A stretch of DNA of 56,662 nucleotides from Acidimicrobiales bacterium (GTDB taxonomy: Bacteria > Actinomycetota > Acidimicrobiia > Acidimicrobiales > JAUJNH01). The notes under the pieces were generated by a model that searched no databases, had not been told where the DNA came from, and saw nothing but the letters and a program-made list of their open reading frames with translations. Location of the stretch: NCBI GenBank assembly GCA_030448245.1, contig JAUJNH010000002.1, positions 111,157 to 167,818 on the forward strand, in the 5' to 3' direction. Shown piece after piece: positions 17,457 to 27,254 of the stretch (position 1 is its first letter; each line of letters begins with the position of its first letter). The translations under genes were made by a program, and so were the position numbers.

Positions 17457-17644
17457 CGCCCGAGGTTGCCAGGCCTAACGACTTGCTGCTGTGCAGGAGC
17501 GCGGGCCGGAACGCAAGTGCTTCCGCCAACGACGAAGGGGGACCGGAGTTACTGCGCGCTCGCGAAGTGCCGTTCCCGGGCGTTCTGCGGGCCCGCTAGC
17601 GGACCGTCGGCGGCACGGCTGCACGTGTGCCAGCATTCAGGAGG

Positions 17645-18142
17645 ATGTCGGAGCCACGTCCACCGTTCGTGCGCCTACAAACGACCTATCGAGGGCGGCT
17701 GGGGGTCGAGGTAGGCATTTTCGTAGCTGTCGACCACCTCCGTCGCGCCGACCGCCTCACTGAAGAGGAAGAGGAGCTGTACTTCGAGATCGACGACTGG
17801 TTCAAGGTGGAGCTTGCGAATCCACCCTTCTACGCCGACGGCAACACGGTCGGAGCGGTGACGTGGTTCAGGCGCGGCGCAAGCGACGAGATGCTGAAGC
17901 AGCTCGAGCCGCTGTGTGGGATCTTGGACAAGTACGGGGTGCAGTGGGTGGCGGTCGAGGCAGCAGACCCGGGAACGGTTATCTACGAGGACCAGTTCCA
18001 GGTTGGAGCCATCCCACGTCAGCGGTTCGAACCCACGCCGGTGCCCTTAGGTGTGGTGCTCGGGCCCACGACCGCTGGCTCGAAACGACACCTCGCAAAG
18101 AGCGCACGCAGATCACAGGAGCCCGACTCAGGACGAGCATGA
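17645..18142 (+). CDS. conserved hypothetical small protein (165 aa)
   Basis: No function assigned. The core RLQTTYRGRLGVEVGIFVAV, then DHLRRADRLTEEEEELYFEI, DDWFKVELANPPFYADGN and VGAVTWFRRGASDEM has good codon structure and the feel of a conserved actinobacterial orphan; helices and a mixed sheet are likely, and it is soluble. The last 35 residues (after AIPRQRFEP) look less conserved. AGGAGG at 17639-17644 abuts ATG 17645; GTG 17668 (giving MRLQTTY) is an alternative start nearer to the conserved part. Confidence 0.55.
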   Translation: MSEPRPPFVRLQTTYRGRLGVEVGIFVAVDHLRRADRLTEEEEELYFEIDDWFKVELANPPFYADGNTVGAVTWFRRGASDEMLKQLEPLCGILDKYGVQWVAVEAADPGTVIYEDQFQVGAIPRQRFEPTPVPLGVVLGPTTAGSKRHLAKSARRSQEPDSGRA

Positions 18143-18328
18143 TCGGAGCGAGGGTTTGCAGATCTCAGACGGAGATCACGCGAGTCAGTCTCCCCACCTC
18201 CCGATCTGGCCGGGAGCGTGGGTCTCCTGGCGGTCCCTTCCTCGCCCACCATCGCCACGCCCGGTTGCAGTGCAGCGAGCCGCCGTCACGGGATCCGAGC
18301 AGGTTGCTGGTCCGGCACCGGGGTGATC

Positions 18329-18868
18329 TTAACTGAGGTCATCGGAGATGAAGAGGGAGCGCAGGGTGAGGTTGAGAGCGTCCAGGCCGGGGTGGTTGGC
18401 GCCGCTGCGGTCAACGACACATAGCACGGTGTCCACCGTTGCCCCCCGCTCCCGGAGTTGCGCTGCGGAGGCCGCTGCCTGACCGCCGGTGGTGATGACA
18501 TCCTCGATGATGAGCACGTGACGGCCGGCGACGTCAGCGCCTTCGGCGAGCTTGGCCGTCCCATAGGTCTTGGCCTCCTTCCGGACGAACGCCGCCGGGA
18601 TCCCCGTCGCTAGCGAGATCGCAGTAGCGACCGGGACCCCACCGAGCTCCAAGCCGGCGACTACCTCGGTGGCGTCTGGCACCAACCTTGCCATGTGGCC
18701 TGCAATGGCGGTCAGGAGCTCGGGGTCAGCCTCGAACAGGTACTTGTCGAAGTAGGTCGAGGTGCCCTGGCCAGAGCGGAGCGTGAAGTCACCGGTCAAC
18801 CGGCACAGCTCCCGGACGCGAGCGGCCAACGTCGCCCGGTCGATCCGAGGCTCGATGTCGGCCGCCAC
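18329..18868 (-). CDS. pyrE: orotate phosphoribosyltransferase
   Basis: PyrE joins orotate to PRPP to make OMP in pyrimidine synthesis; cytosolic dimer. Landmarks in the 179 aa: GDFTLRSGQGTSTYFDKYLF, GLELGGVPVATAIS, RKEAKTYGTAKLAEG (flexible catalytic loop with Lys) and the PRPP-binding VLIIEDVITTGGQ. GTG 18868 is preferred since the open frame upstream is not conserved and the length then fits the family. It diverges from the methyltransferase gene with about 145 bp between. No other pyr gene is near. Confidence 0.93.
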   Translation of the reverse strand: MAADIEPRIDRATLAARVRELCRLTGDFTLRSGQGTSTYFDKYLFEADPELLTAIAGHMARLVPDATEVVAGLELGGVPVATAISLATGIPAAFVRKEAKTYGTAKLAEGADVAGRHVLIIEDVITTGGQAAASAAQLRERGATVDTVLCVVDRSGANHPGLDALNLTLRSLFISDDLS

Positions 18869-19012
18869 GACGAGGAGTCTCCACGCCAACCCCAACGATC
18901 CTTCGCCGGCCCTACGGTCCTCCCACACGATCAGAAGGGCTCATCGCGCCAGATGATGTGCCAGACAGAATGGATGATGCTATGAGGGCGCTCGCCCGCG
19001 ACGCTCTGCATC

Positions 19013-19762
19013 GTGAGGGACCCGCGGCTCTACGACTCGATCTCGTCGACCTACACAGACACCCGACACGCAGACGGCCGGGTCGCGGCCCGCATCCACG
19101 AAGCGATTCGTAGCGGAGAGCGGGTCATCAACATCGGCGCCGGCACAGGCAACTACGAGCCCCACGATCGGCTGGTCGTCGCAGTCGAACCGTCCAGTGA
19201 GATGATCTCCAAGCGACCACCGGGAACAGGACCAGCCGTGCAAGCAGTCGCAGAGGCACTCCCCTTCCGCACCAACTTCTTCGACGTCGCCATGGCAACC
19301 TTGACGCTGCACCACTGGCAGGACCGGCGCCAAGGCCTGATTGAGATGCGGCGCGTCGCCCCACGACAGGTCATCTTCCTGTTCGACCCGGCCGAGACCT
19401 ATCGCTTCTGGGCGATCGACTACTGGCCGGCGGCGTTGTCGCTTCCTTCGGAACAGGCCCTTCCGACACCCAACGACCTTGCCGAGGTCCTCAACCTCAT
19501 CGACGTACAGGCCGTCGCCATACCCATCGACTGCAGCGACGGTTTCGGCACCGCGTACTGGGGTCGACCTGAGGCGTACCTCGACCGGGACGTGCAACAA
19601 GGGATGTCATGGCTCGCCCAGCTCCCGCGAAGCGTGCTCGCTGAGGGCTCGGCGCGTCTTGACGCCGATCTCCGCTCCGGCGTCTGGGATCGTCGCCACG
19701 GACACCTACGAGACCTTCCCGAGCTCGATGTCGGCTACCGCCTCGTGACCGCCCAGGAGTAG
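19013..19762 (+). CDS. class I SAM-dependent methyltransferase (249 aa)
   Basis: Methyltransf_11-type. GTG 19013 gives MRDPRLYDSISSTYTDTR, then motif I VINIGAGTGNYE (AdoMet binding), VVAVEPSSEMI, ALPFRTNFFDVAMATLTLHHW, and a C-terminal half with GRPEAYLDRDVQQGMS. Cytosolic; the substrate cannot be told. Similar proteins often methylate small molecules. Divergent from pyrE. Confidence 0.85.
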   Translation: MRDPRLYDSISSTYTDTRHADGRVAARIHEAIRSGERVINIGAGTGNYEPHDRLVVAVEPSSEMISKRPPGTGPAVQAVAEALPFRTNFFDVAMATLTLHHWQDRRQGLIEMRRVAPRQVIFLFDPAETYRFWAIDYWPAALSLPSEQALPTPNDLAEVLNLIDVQAVAIPIDCSDGFGTAYWGRPEAYLDRDVQQGMSWLAQLPRSVLAEGSARLDADLRSGVWDRRHGHLRDLPELDVGYRLVTAQE

Positions 19763-19950
19763 GTCAAGAGCGCGCGCCATTAGTTGGCTGAGCTAGCCGA
19801 CGCAGTTTGATCGCCCGGCCCCCGCCTGCACCTGCCCAGTGGTGGCAGGCTCTTCTCGGCGTTCTTTACCCTGCGCTCTCGTGGTGCCGGAGTGTCGGCT
19901 TGCGCGCTACGCGGTTATAGCCGCTTCCTGCGGTCGGCATGTCATCGGGT

Positions 19951-20382
19951 TCAAGGGCTTGATGCGTGGCCGTCAATCCTCAGTTCTGTCCTTCGAGGCA
20001 GCTCGGCCAGAAGCAGGTCAAGATCCGCTTGTCGCCGGAGCCGCCGAACTCGCGACTCATCGAGCATCAACAGGGCGGCAGCCGTCTCCGCCCTGCCGAA
20101 GCGTTCGTATCGCCATGTCCAGCGCAGGCAGCGGTAAAGGGCGCCAAAGCGGCGGACCTCCCGGCGAGCCACCCGTAGGATCCGAGCGCGGCGCGGCGGG
20201 TCGACCCAGACGACAAGGTCAGCTACATCGAACCGCTCAGGCTGGACTGCACGGTAGTCCCCGTCGAGGATCCAAGCCGGCTGCCTGACGATGAACGAGT
20301 GGACTAGACGCCAAGCTTCTTCCGACGGCCGGCTGCCCCTCGACCAGTAGATCGCGCCCAAGTCCACCAAAGGAAGGTCTAG
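19951..20382 (-). pseudogene. P-loop kinase gene cut by an IS1182-type element
   Basis: C-terminal about 140 residues of an adenylate-kinase/FlaR-like P-loop kinase: DLPLVDLGAIYWSRG, EAWRLVHSFIVRQPAWILDG, DVADLVVWVDPPRRARILRV, RREVRRFGALYRCLRWTWRYE. The N-terminus with the P-loop is absent: coding homology stops exactly at the CTAG that flanks the IS left end. Beyond that point the frame runs into the transposon. The missing front is not recognisable beyond the right end of the IS. Confidence 0.75.
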
Positions 20383-22176
20383 GAGAGCGCTGAAGTAGTC
20401 GTCGAGGGTCCACCATCGCGGGGGCTGCCGGGTTCGAGACTTCGGGTGTGGCGTTGGGTGTGGGTTCGGTGCAGGCGCGGTTCGAGGATCCTCGGGTGTT
20501 GTTGGGTTGAGCGGTTGCGGGGGGTGTACCGGTTGTTGGCGGAGGAGGGTGAGCGGTTGTTCCCTCACGGCTACTTCGCTGATCTGTACAAGGAGTCGGT
20601 TCGGGGGCGGTCGACGGTGCCGGCCCGGGTGGTGGCGACGGTGATGGTGCTCCAGTCGCTTGAGGGGTTGTCGGACCGGGAGGCGTGTGACCGGCTGGAG
20701 CGGGATCTGGCTTGGCAGGCGGCGGCGGGGGTTGACGCTGGGTGTGTGGCGTTCCATCCGACGGTGCTGGTCGGTCAGCGGAACCGGCTGCGGGGTTCGC
20801 AGCGGCCGAAGCGGTTCTTGGAGGACACCAAGGTGGTGGCTCACCAGGCTCAGGTGATGGGCAACCGGGTGCGGGTGTTGGACTCGACGCCGATCTTCGG
20901 CGCGGTGGCCACCCAGGACACGGTCACCCAGTTGCGGGCGGCGATCCGCAAGCTGCTGCGAACTTTGGAGGGCACGGCTGTGGCCGAGCGGATCCGCGGT
21001 GTGCTTGTTCGAGATGATGACTACGCGACGCCGGGGAAGCCGCCGTGTGATTGGGATGACCCGGAGGCCCGGGAGGCGCTGATCGGCGCGTTGGTCAGGG
21101 ATGCGTTGGCGGCGTTGGCGGTGGTCGACGGCATCGAGCTGGGCCGGGGGCGTGGGAGGCGGCCGAGCTGTTGGCGTTGGTGGCGGGCCAGGACGTCGTG
21201 GCGGGCGAGGACGGGGTGTTCCGCATCGCCCGTCGGGTGGCCGCTGACCGGGTGATCTCGACGGTTGATCCTGAGGCCCGTCATGGCCGGAAGAGCCAGA
21301 ACCGCCGGTTCGATGGTTACAAGGCGCACGTGTCGTGTGACCCCGACGGCGAGTTCATCGATGACATCGTCATCACCCCGGCCAACACCCACGATGCCGA
21401 CCTCGCGGTGGTCGACGGGCTGCTCGCCGACCACGCCGACGCCGACGACAAGCCGACGGTGATGGGCGACTCGGCCTATGCGTCGCCGGACACGATCGAT
21501 CATCTGGAACACGACGGGTTCGAGGTGATCACCAAGGTCCCGGCGGCGACCAACGGCCAGGGGATGTTCACCAAGGACGACTTCGGTGTCGATGTCGAAC
21601 GGGAACGGGTGGTGTGCCCGGCCGGGTGCATCGTGCCGATCCGGTTCTCGGCCGACGGGTCGGGGCGGGCCGAGTTCGGGTTCCGCTGCGCCGGCTGCCC
21701 CAAGCGGGAGCAGTGCACCACGGCCGTGTCGGGACGGACCATCACCGTGCACCGCCGCGAGGACATCCTGCAACGCAAGAAGCGGGAGCAGGCCCGCAGC
21801 GAGTGGCAAGCCGCCTACCGAGGCGACCGGCCGAAGGTGGAACGCAAGATCGCCCACTTCATGCGGGTCATGTGGGGCGGCCGCGCAGCCCGCACCCGAG
21901 GGCGAGAACGTGTCCAGACCGACGCCGTCACCCGCGCCGCTGTCATCAACCTGGCCCGCCTGGCGACTCTCCACGTTGCCTTCACCGACGGTCGTTGGAC
22001 AACAGCAACGGCATGACCGCGACGCCGGGGAAGAACCGATCCTGAACGCTGGACAGCGCCCCGAGGTCCCCGCCCAGGGACGCTCAAGACAGCCGGACAG
22101 CCACCTCCAAAACAGTGACCACAACAGGCCCACTGGCCACACCACGCCGACGGCCCCTACTTCAGCGGCCTCCTAG
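20379..22176 (+). mobile_element. IS1182-family insertion sequence
   Basis: Left end GAGAGCGCTGAAGTAG (20383-20398) and right end CTACTTCAGCGGCCTC (22157-22172) are inverted repeats matching at 14 of 16 bases. Both are flanked by CTAG (20379-20382 and 22173-22176), consistent with a target-site duplication at a palindromic target, as known for this family. Element length is about 1.79 kb. It encodes one transposase, now with two frameshifts. Confidence 0.85.
20448..22016 (+). pseudogene. IS1182-family transposase with two frameshifts
   Basis: DDE transposase. GTG 20448 starts the family N-terminus (GVGSVQARFEDPRVLLG) but meets a stop at about 20507. The next frame continues with RGVYRLLAEEGERLFPHGYF, FHPTVLVGQRNRLR, EDTKVVAHQAQ, until about 21145, where the frame slips back: AAELLALVAGQDV, RFDGYKAHVSCDPDGEFIDD, MGDSAYASPDTIDHL, and a Cys-rich region near the end. 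The second slip lies in a run of five Gs, where one more G restores the frame. The C-terminal part is full length. Either two errors or recent inactivation. Confidence 0.85.
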
Positions 22177-22697
22177 AGGCCCGCTGGGTGACAACCGGCG
22201 CCCGAACCCAGTAGCTGCCCGCCGGACCTGACGCGCGGAGCATTGATAGTGGTGCCCCCGGGCAGTGGCTATCGCGAGCGGAAGAAGGGCCCCTCGCCTC
22301 GAACGGAGAGCGACCTGCCGACGACTGGGGGATGCGCATCTACCCGGCGTTGGGGGGCGCGGAACCTGTCGTCGATCCTCGTGATTATGGGCGCCCCCTG
22401 CCGACGGACCCAGCCCGGCCCCCGCTCTATAGCCGTCCTTCGGAGCGCCATCGTCGGCGTCCCCGTGGCGCGGAGCGCTCTGTCGCAGGCGCGGCCCACC
22501 TTGGCGAAGACGATCAGGGAGCGATGCCGTCTTAGCTTAGGGAGCGAGGGGTCACGGGCCGTGTGCCCGCCACGGCGACGTCGCTGACACACATGGCCGG
22601 CGGCCATCCAGTGCGCCCAAGTTCCAGGGGGCATATCGCCGCGGCCGTGGTGGCCCACTCGGCGTGGTGGCACGTGGGTAGGTGCGAAGGACACCTA
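22177..22697. other. stretch with no recognisable gene, right of the IS
   Basis: Open frames on both strands are Arg/Pro/Ser-rich shadows. I see neither the missing front of the interrupted kinase gene nor any RNA gene. Confidence 0.6.
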
Positions 22698-22727
22698 TTG
22701 ACAGGTGCTGGCATCGAAAGGAGGATC
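22698..22727 (+). promoter_or_regulatory. possible promoter region of the second ABC operon
   Basis: A perfect TTGACA at 22698-22703, 62 bases before the first gene. The -10 position 17-18 bases on (GAGGAT) is poor. AAAGGAGG at 22717-22724 looks like a ribosome binding site but no start codon follows at the right spacing. Confidence 0.25.
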
Positions 22728-22764
22728 CGCCGGAAGATTCGACTTCGAGCTTTGGGGGGCAGTC

Positions 22765-23724
22765 ATGGGCGAAGAGGAATACGGCCGCGATCGGATTCGG
22801 CTCAGCTTCTACTGTCCGACCTGACTGCCGGGCTACCATCTGCCGTATCTGGCGGCGGAGGCGAACGGTCTGTTCGCCGAGCGTGACCTGCAGGTCGACC
22901 TGCTCGACCCCTCCGGTGGGCCGGACAACGTGAAGCGGGTGTCGGCCGGCGAGACCGACTTCTGCCTCACCAGCGTCCACCACTACCTCACGGCCCGGGC
23001 TCAGGAAGGTGAGCTGGCGTGCCGTTTCGTGGCCGTCGTCGTCCAGCAGAGCCCGCTGGCGGCAATCGTCGCCTCCGACTCGCGGTTCCGCCAGCCCGCC
23101 GATCTGGCCGGCGCCCGGGTCGGTGCACCGGCGGACAACGGGCAGTTTCTCGAGTTCCTGGCCGCGCTGGCCCACCTCGGCGTGGATCCCCCGTTGGTCG
23201 TCAGGATGGACGGCGAGCAGGCGAGGGTGGCCCTCGGCACGGGCGAGGTCGATGCTGTGGTCAGCCTGGTGGACGGCATGCCCCGGGTCCGCCGCCAGGC
23301 TGACGTCCCGGTACGGCCGATCCCCGTGGCGCTGGATGTCTACGCCAGCGGTCTCGTGGCCGGTGAGCATGTTCCCGCGGCCACCGCATGGCAGATGCGG
23401 GCATCCGTCGCCGCTGCGCTGGAGGCGCAGCGCGAACAACCGGAGACCGGCCTTCCCGAGCTGCGCCGCCGTTACCCGGAGGCCCTTGAAGGCGAGGCCT
23501 TGGAGGGGTGGCGGCTGCTGGCCCCCAACATCTTCATGGGAGCCGATCCGGGTTCGATGAGCGCGAGTCGCTGGCACGACACGATCTCGTTGCTGAGCGA
23601 CGCCCGCGGCTTGCCCCGCTTGCTGCCCGAAAGTGTCTACCGACCGCAGTTTGCCGACGTGTCGGCTTCCCAGCCCGAGCGCGCCGCCCGACGGCCACCC
23701 GAGAAGGAGGAATTGTTTTCATGA
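22765..23724 (+). pseudogene. THI5/NMT1-like substrate-binding protein with in-frame TGA
   Basis: ATG 22765 opens a frame of 319 codons. After RIRLSFYCPT comes TGA (22822-22824) and then, in the same frame, LPGYHLPYLAAEANGLFAER, GGPDNVKRVSAGETDFCLTS and FRQPADLAGARVGAPADNGQ, a normal THI5/NMT1-type binding domain (pyrimidine- or taurine-like ligands). The TGA sits where a Trp would fit well. There is no signal peptide, odd for a receptor. The stop overlaps the ATG of the next gene. A shorter product from GTG 22930 would lose about 55 residues. The rest of the frame is well preserved, so the mutation may be recent or an error. Confidence 0.7.
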
Positions 23725-25334
23725 AGGTGAAGCGGCCCTTCGGCCTGAGCCTTGTGACCCTGTTGGTGGCCGCCGCCTGTGGCGGCGGGGCCGGGGAGAC
23801 CGGCGGACAGTCCGCTCGGGCAGGGGCCCAGCCACTTCCCATGGACCGTCAGATCCTGACCGTAGGGACGTTGGCCGACCGCTTCCTGACTGAGCTTCCC
23901 GGCCGTCCAGACCTCGGCAAGTACCCGCTCAACACCAGCTCCTTCGACACCCTGGCCCGCATGAACGAGGATCTCCAGGTTGAGCCGCGGCTGGCTGAGC
24001 GGTGGGAGCGGGACGAGGCGACGAACACCTACCGCTACTTCCTGCGAAAGGGCGTGAAGTTCCACGACGGCTCCGAGTTGGGCGCCGAGGACGTGAAGTA
24101 CACCTTCGACCTGATCTCCAAGGCTAACCCGACGAACTACCAGACGCTCGGCCCCGACAGCGTGAAGGTGGTCGACCAGTACACCGTCGACATCACTCCC
24201 CAGAAGAAGAACAACCGTTTGGTGGAGCAGCTCGTTCACCCCATCTGGGGCATCAACCGCAGGGGCAGTGACCCCCTCAATCCGATCGGCACGGGTCCGT
24301 ACCGGACCGTCGAATGGGTGAAGAACGACCGGTACGTCGTGGAGCGCTTCGACGGCTACTGGGATCCGACGCGGGCAGCCAAGGCACAGCGCATCAACTT
24401 CAAGTTCATCGCTGACGGACAGACGAAGATCCTGGCCCTGCGATCGGGTGACCTCGACCTGATCATGGACGTCCCGCTGAGCCAGGCCGACGAGCTCAAG
24501 ACGACTCCTGGCCTGGCGTCGGTCAACTCCAAGACCGGCGCCTTCAACACCCTCAGCGTCAATCTGGCCGGCCAGGCGCCGTACGACATCGGCAAGGACC
24601 CCCTCATCCGGGAGGCCGTGGCGAACGCTGTCGACCGGAAGGCGGTGCTGCAGAAGGTTTGGGGCGGGAACGCTGAGGAGAGCACAACGTGGGTTCCGCC
24701 TGCAGTCCTCGGCCAGTACGCATCGATGGTGAAGGGGGTCAAGCACGACCCGGCCCGGGCGGCCCAGTTGCTCGACCAGGCGGGCTGGACGGCAGGCGGC
24801 GACGGCATCCGGACCAAGGACGGGCGGCGGCTCACCCTCGTCCACATGATCTCCGGGCCCGGTGACAGTGACCCACGGGACAGCGTGGCCGCGGCCGAGC
24901 TGATCCAGGACCAGCTGAAGAAGGTCGGCGTCGAAACCAAGATCGAGGTCCCCGAAGCTGCGGTCGCCTCGGCCCGCGGACGGAACGGCGAGTACGACCT
25001 GATGCAGGGCATCGGCAACCAGAACGAGGCCAACCCCTGCTTCCTGCCCGACCTCCTCCACTACTCGAAGGGCGGTCCGAACCAGAGGTGGCGGGCGCCG
25101 GGCGGCAAGACCGACGAGGCCATCGAGCGCTGCCGGTCGGCGCCAGGCATCGAGGAGACCCGCCTGGCCGCGGCCGAAGCCGTCCACGAGCTGGTCGACG
25201 TGGAGCACGTTGTCATTCCTCTCATCGGCCTGTACCGCATCTGGGCCATGAAGGAGTCGGTGGCCGGGTTCGTTCCGCACCCCTCGCTCACCAACCAGCG
25301 GTGGGAGGGCATGTACCTGGCCAGCGGGAAGTGA
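23721..25334 (+). CDS. dipeptide/oligopeptide-type substrate-binding lipoprotein (537 aa)
   Basis: SBP_bac_5 receptor with a lipoprotein signal: KVKRPFGLSLVTLLVAAACGGG, Cys at about residue 20. Domain landmarks: LNTSSFDTLARMNEDLQVEP, VKFHDGSELGAEDVKYTFDL, PIGTGPYRTVEW, ILALRSGDLDLIMDVPL, IREAVANAVDRKAVL and NPCFLPDLLHYSKG. ATG 23721 has AAGGAGG at 23704-23710 and overlaps the stop of the THI5-like gene. It probably captures a peptide- or amine-like solute for the permeases that follow. Confidence 0.92.
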   Translation: MKVKRPFGLSLVTLLVAAACGGGAGETGGQSARAGAQPLPMDRQILTVGTLADRFLTELPGRPDLGKYPLNTSSFDTLARMNEDLQVEPRLAERWERDEATNTYRYFLRKGVKFHDGSELGAEDVKYTFDLISKANPTNYQTLGPDSVKVVDQYTVDITPQKKNNRLVEQLVHPIWGINRRGSDPLNPIGTGPYRTVEWVKNDRYVVERFDGYWDPTRAAKAQRINFKFIADGQTKILALRSGDLDLIMDVPLSQADELKTTPGLASVNSKTGAFNTLSVNLAGQAPYDIGKDPLIREAVANAVDRKAVLQKVWGGNAEESTTWVPPAVLGQYASMVKGVKHDPARAAQLLDQAGWTAGGDGIRTKDGRRLTLVHMISGPGDSDPRDSVAAAELIQDQLKKVGVETKIEVPEAAVASARGRNGEYDLMQGIGNQNEANPCFLPDLLHYSKGGPNQRWRAPGGKTDEAIERCRSAPGIEETRLAAAEAVHELVDVEHVVIPLIGLYRIWAMKESVAGFVPHPSLTNQRWEGMYLASGK

Positions 25335-25371
25335 CGGAGGCTCGGTTCTTCCCCGCCATGCCAGGTGAGGG

Positions 25372-26319
25372 GTGAGGCGTTACATCGTTCGACGTCTGGC
25401 TTCCCTGGCAGTCGTGTTGTGGGGAGTTAGCATCCTGGCCTTCGCTCTGGGTTCGCTGGCCCCGGGGGACCCGGCCCGGCTGCTCATGGAGCGGACGCTG
25501 GGTCACCAGGCGACCGATGAGGAGGTCGCGGGGATGCGCCAGGAGTTGGGCCTCGATCGGCCGGCTGTCGAGCAGTACGTGAGTTGGGCCGGTGGCGCCG
25601 TCCGGGGTGACCTCGGGACGTCGTGGAGCAACCGGAACGACCAGGTCAGCGACCTGCTCCTCGAGCGGCTTCCCCGCACGGTGATGCTGGCCGTCACCGC
25701 CATGCTGACTGCCGTGATCGTCGCCGTGCCCTTGGGCGTGGCTGCGGCGCGACGGAGGAACTCCGTCACGGATCACGCGTCACGGGTGGCCGCTCTGCTC
25801 GGGGCGTCGGTGCCCGGCTTCTTTGTGGCCTACCTGCTGATGTTCGTCTTCGGGGTGCGGCTGCGGCTGCTTCCCATCTTTGGCTTCGACTCGCCGCAGC
25901 ACTTGGTGCTGCCCTCGATCACGTTGGCCCTCGGTTCGGCGGCGATCCTCACCCGGTTGACGCGTTCGAGCCTGCTCGAGGTGCTCGGCGAGGACTACAT
26001 CCGGGTGGGCCGGGCCATGGGCCTGCGTTCCCGGGCGGTGCTGTTCCGCCATGGTCTGCGCAACGCGGTGATCCCCATCCTGACCGTGATCGGCCTCTCC
26101 TTCGGCCATCTGCTGGCCGGTGCGGTGATCGTCGAGTGGATCTTCAACTGGCCCGGCCTGGGCAAGCTGGCCCTGGACGGCATCCATGCTCGCGACTACC
26201 CCCTGATCCAGGGTTTCGTGCTCTTCACCGGCACCGTGTTCGTGCTCATGAACCTGGCTATCGACCTCGCCTACGTGTGGGCCGATCCCCGCGTCCGCTT
26301 CCAGGGCCAGGGTGCTTAG
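25372..26319 (+). CDS. peptide-type ABC transporter permease, DppB-like (315 aa)
   Basis: Six-helix permease: MRRYIVRRLASLAVVLWGVS, LGSLAPGDPARLL, GLDRPAVEQYVSWAGGAVRGD, EDYIRVGRAMGLRSRAVLFRH (EAA loop) and VIVEWIFNWPGLGKLALDGI. GTG 25372 lies 37 bp after the binding protein gene with GAGG upstream. Ends 3 bp before the next permease. Confidence 0.92.
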   Translation: MRRYIVRRLASLAVVLWGVSILAFALGSLAPGDPARLLMERTLGHQATDEEVAGMRQELGLDRPAVEQYVSWAGGAVRGDLGTSWSNRNDQVSDLLLERLPRTVMLAVTAMLTAVIVAVPLGVAAARRRNSVTDHASRVAALLGASVPGFFVAYLLMFVFGVRLRLLPIFGFDSPQHLVLPSITLALGSAAILTRLTRSSLLEVLGEDYIRVGRAMGLRSRAVLFRHGLRNAVIPILTVIGLSFGHLLAGAVIVEWIFNWPGLGKLALDGIHARDYPLIQGFVLFTGTVFVLMNLAIDLAYVWADPRVRFQGQGA

Positions 26320-26322
26320 ACC

Positions 26323-27243
26323 GTGACCGATATCCAGCTGATCGGTTCGCCCATGGCGCCCGAGGCCGAGGAGGTGGTCCCTGCCCTCGTCGGCGCCGAG
26401 CGGGTCCTTCAGCCGCTCGCCCGACGCGGCGTGTTCCGGCGCCTGATGCGGGACTGGACGGCCCGGATCGGGTTTGTCCTCGTCGTGCTGCTCGTCCTGG
26501 CCGCGGTTCTCGCGCCCCTCCTTGCCCCCCACGAGCCGTTGGCCCTCGATGGCGGGTCGTTCGAGAGCCCGAGTTGGTCCCACCCCTTCGGAACCGACCG
26601 GTTGGGTCGTGACCTCTTCAGCCGCATCCTGTTCGGTGCCAGGTTGTCCCTCGGCACGGCCTTTTTCGCCTCGCTGCTGATCACGTTCGCCGCCGTCTTC
26701 GTGGGATCAGTGACAGGCTTCCTCGGTGGTGCCGTCGACTCGGTCGTCATGCGGGTTGTCGACACGATCCTCGCCTTCCCCAGCCTCCTTCTCGCCATCG
26801 TGGTCGCCGGGTTGTTCAAGCCGAGCCTGTGGAGCCTGATGCTGGCGCTGGCCAGCGTCTGGTGGGTGGGCTACGCACGCATCGTGCGGGGCCTCGTCCT
26901 CGCCGTCCGGGAGCGCCAGTTCGTGACAGCGGCCAGGGTGGCGGGAGGGCGCAGCTCGCGCATCCTGATCCGCCACATCCTGCCCAACGTCCTACCTCCG
27001 GTCATCGTGCTGGCCACCCTGGAGATGGGCACGCTGATCCTGGCCATCTCGGCCCTCAGCTTCCTGGGCCTCGGTGCCCAGCCGCCGACGCCGGAATGGG
27101 GAGCGATGCTGAACGAGGGGAAGAACCATTTCTTCTCGGCCCCTCATCTCATGCTCTTCCCCGGGCTCGCCATCAGCGCCGCCGTGCTGGGCTTCAACCT
27201 CCTGGGGGACGGGTTGCGCGACGTCCTCGACCCCAAGTCGTGA
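26323..27243 (+). CDS. peptide-type ABC transporter permease, DppC-like (306 aa)
   Basis: DppC/NikC-like permease with FVLVVLLVLAAVLAPLLAPH, HPFGTDRLGRDLFSRILFGA, EAA-type loop RQFVTAARVAGGRSSRILIRH and ALSFLGLGAQPPTPEWGAML; about six membrane helices. GTG 26323, 3 bp after the DppB-like stop. The PPTPEWG segment is shared by dipeptide and nickel systems, so the substrate stays open. Confidence 0.92.
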   Translation: MTDIQLIGSPMAPEAEEVVPALVGAERVLQPLARRGVFRRLMRDWTARIGFVLVVLLVLAAVLAPLLAPHEPLALDGGSFESPSWSHPFGTDRLGRDLFSRILFGARLSLGTAFFASLLITFAAVFVGSVTGFLGGAVDSVVMRVVDTILAFPSLLLAIVVAGLFKPSLWSLMLALASVWWVGYARIVRGLVLAVRERQFVTAARVAGGRSSRILIRHILPNVLPPVIVLATLEMGTLILAISALSFLGLGAQPPTPEWGAMLNEGKNHFFSAPHLMLFPGLAISAAVLGFNLLGDGLRDVLDPKS

Positions 27244-27254
27244 GGAGGATGGCG

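Noticed and set aside
18025..18050. GGTTCGAACC, a tRNA T-arm look-alike
   Set aside because: The flanking bases do not pair as a T stem and the region codes for the 17645 protein; no anticodon arm or acceptor stem is present.
17971..18060. Riboswitch or leader upstream of pyrE
   Set aside because: It lies downstream of pyrE's 3' end rather than upstream, and the sequence is coding on the other strand.
22822..22824. Selenocysteine at the TGA
   Set aside because: No convincing hairpin directly downstream, no sel genes in the window, and Trp suits the position better.
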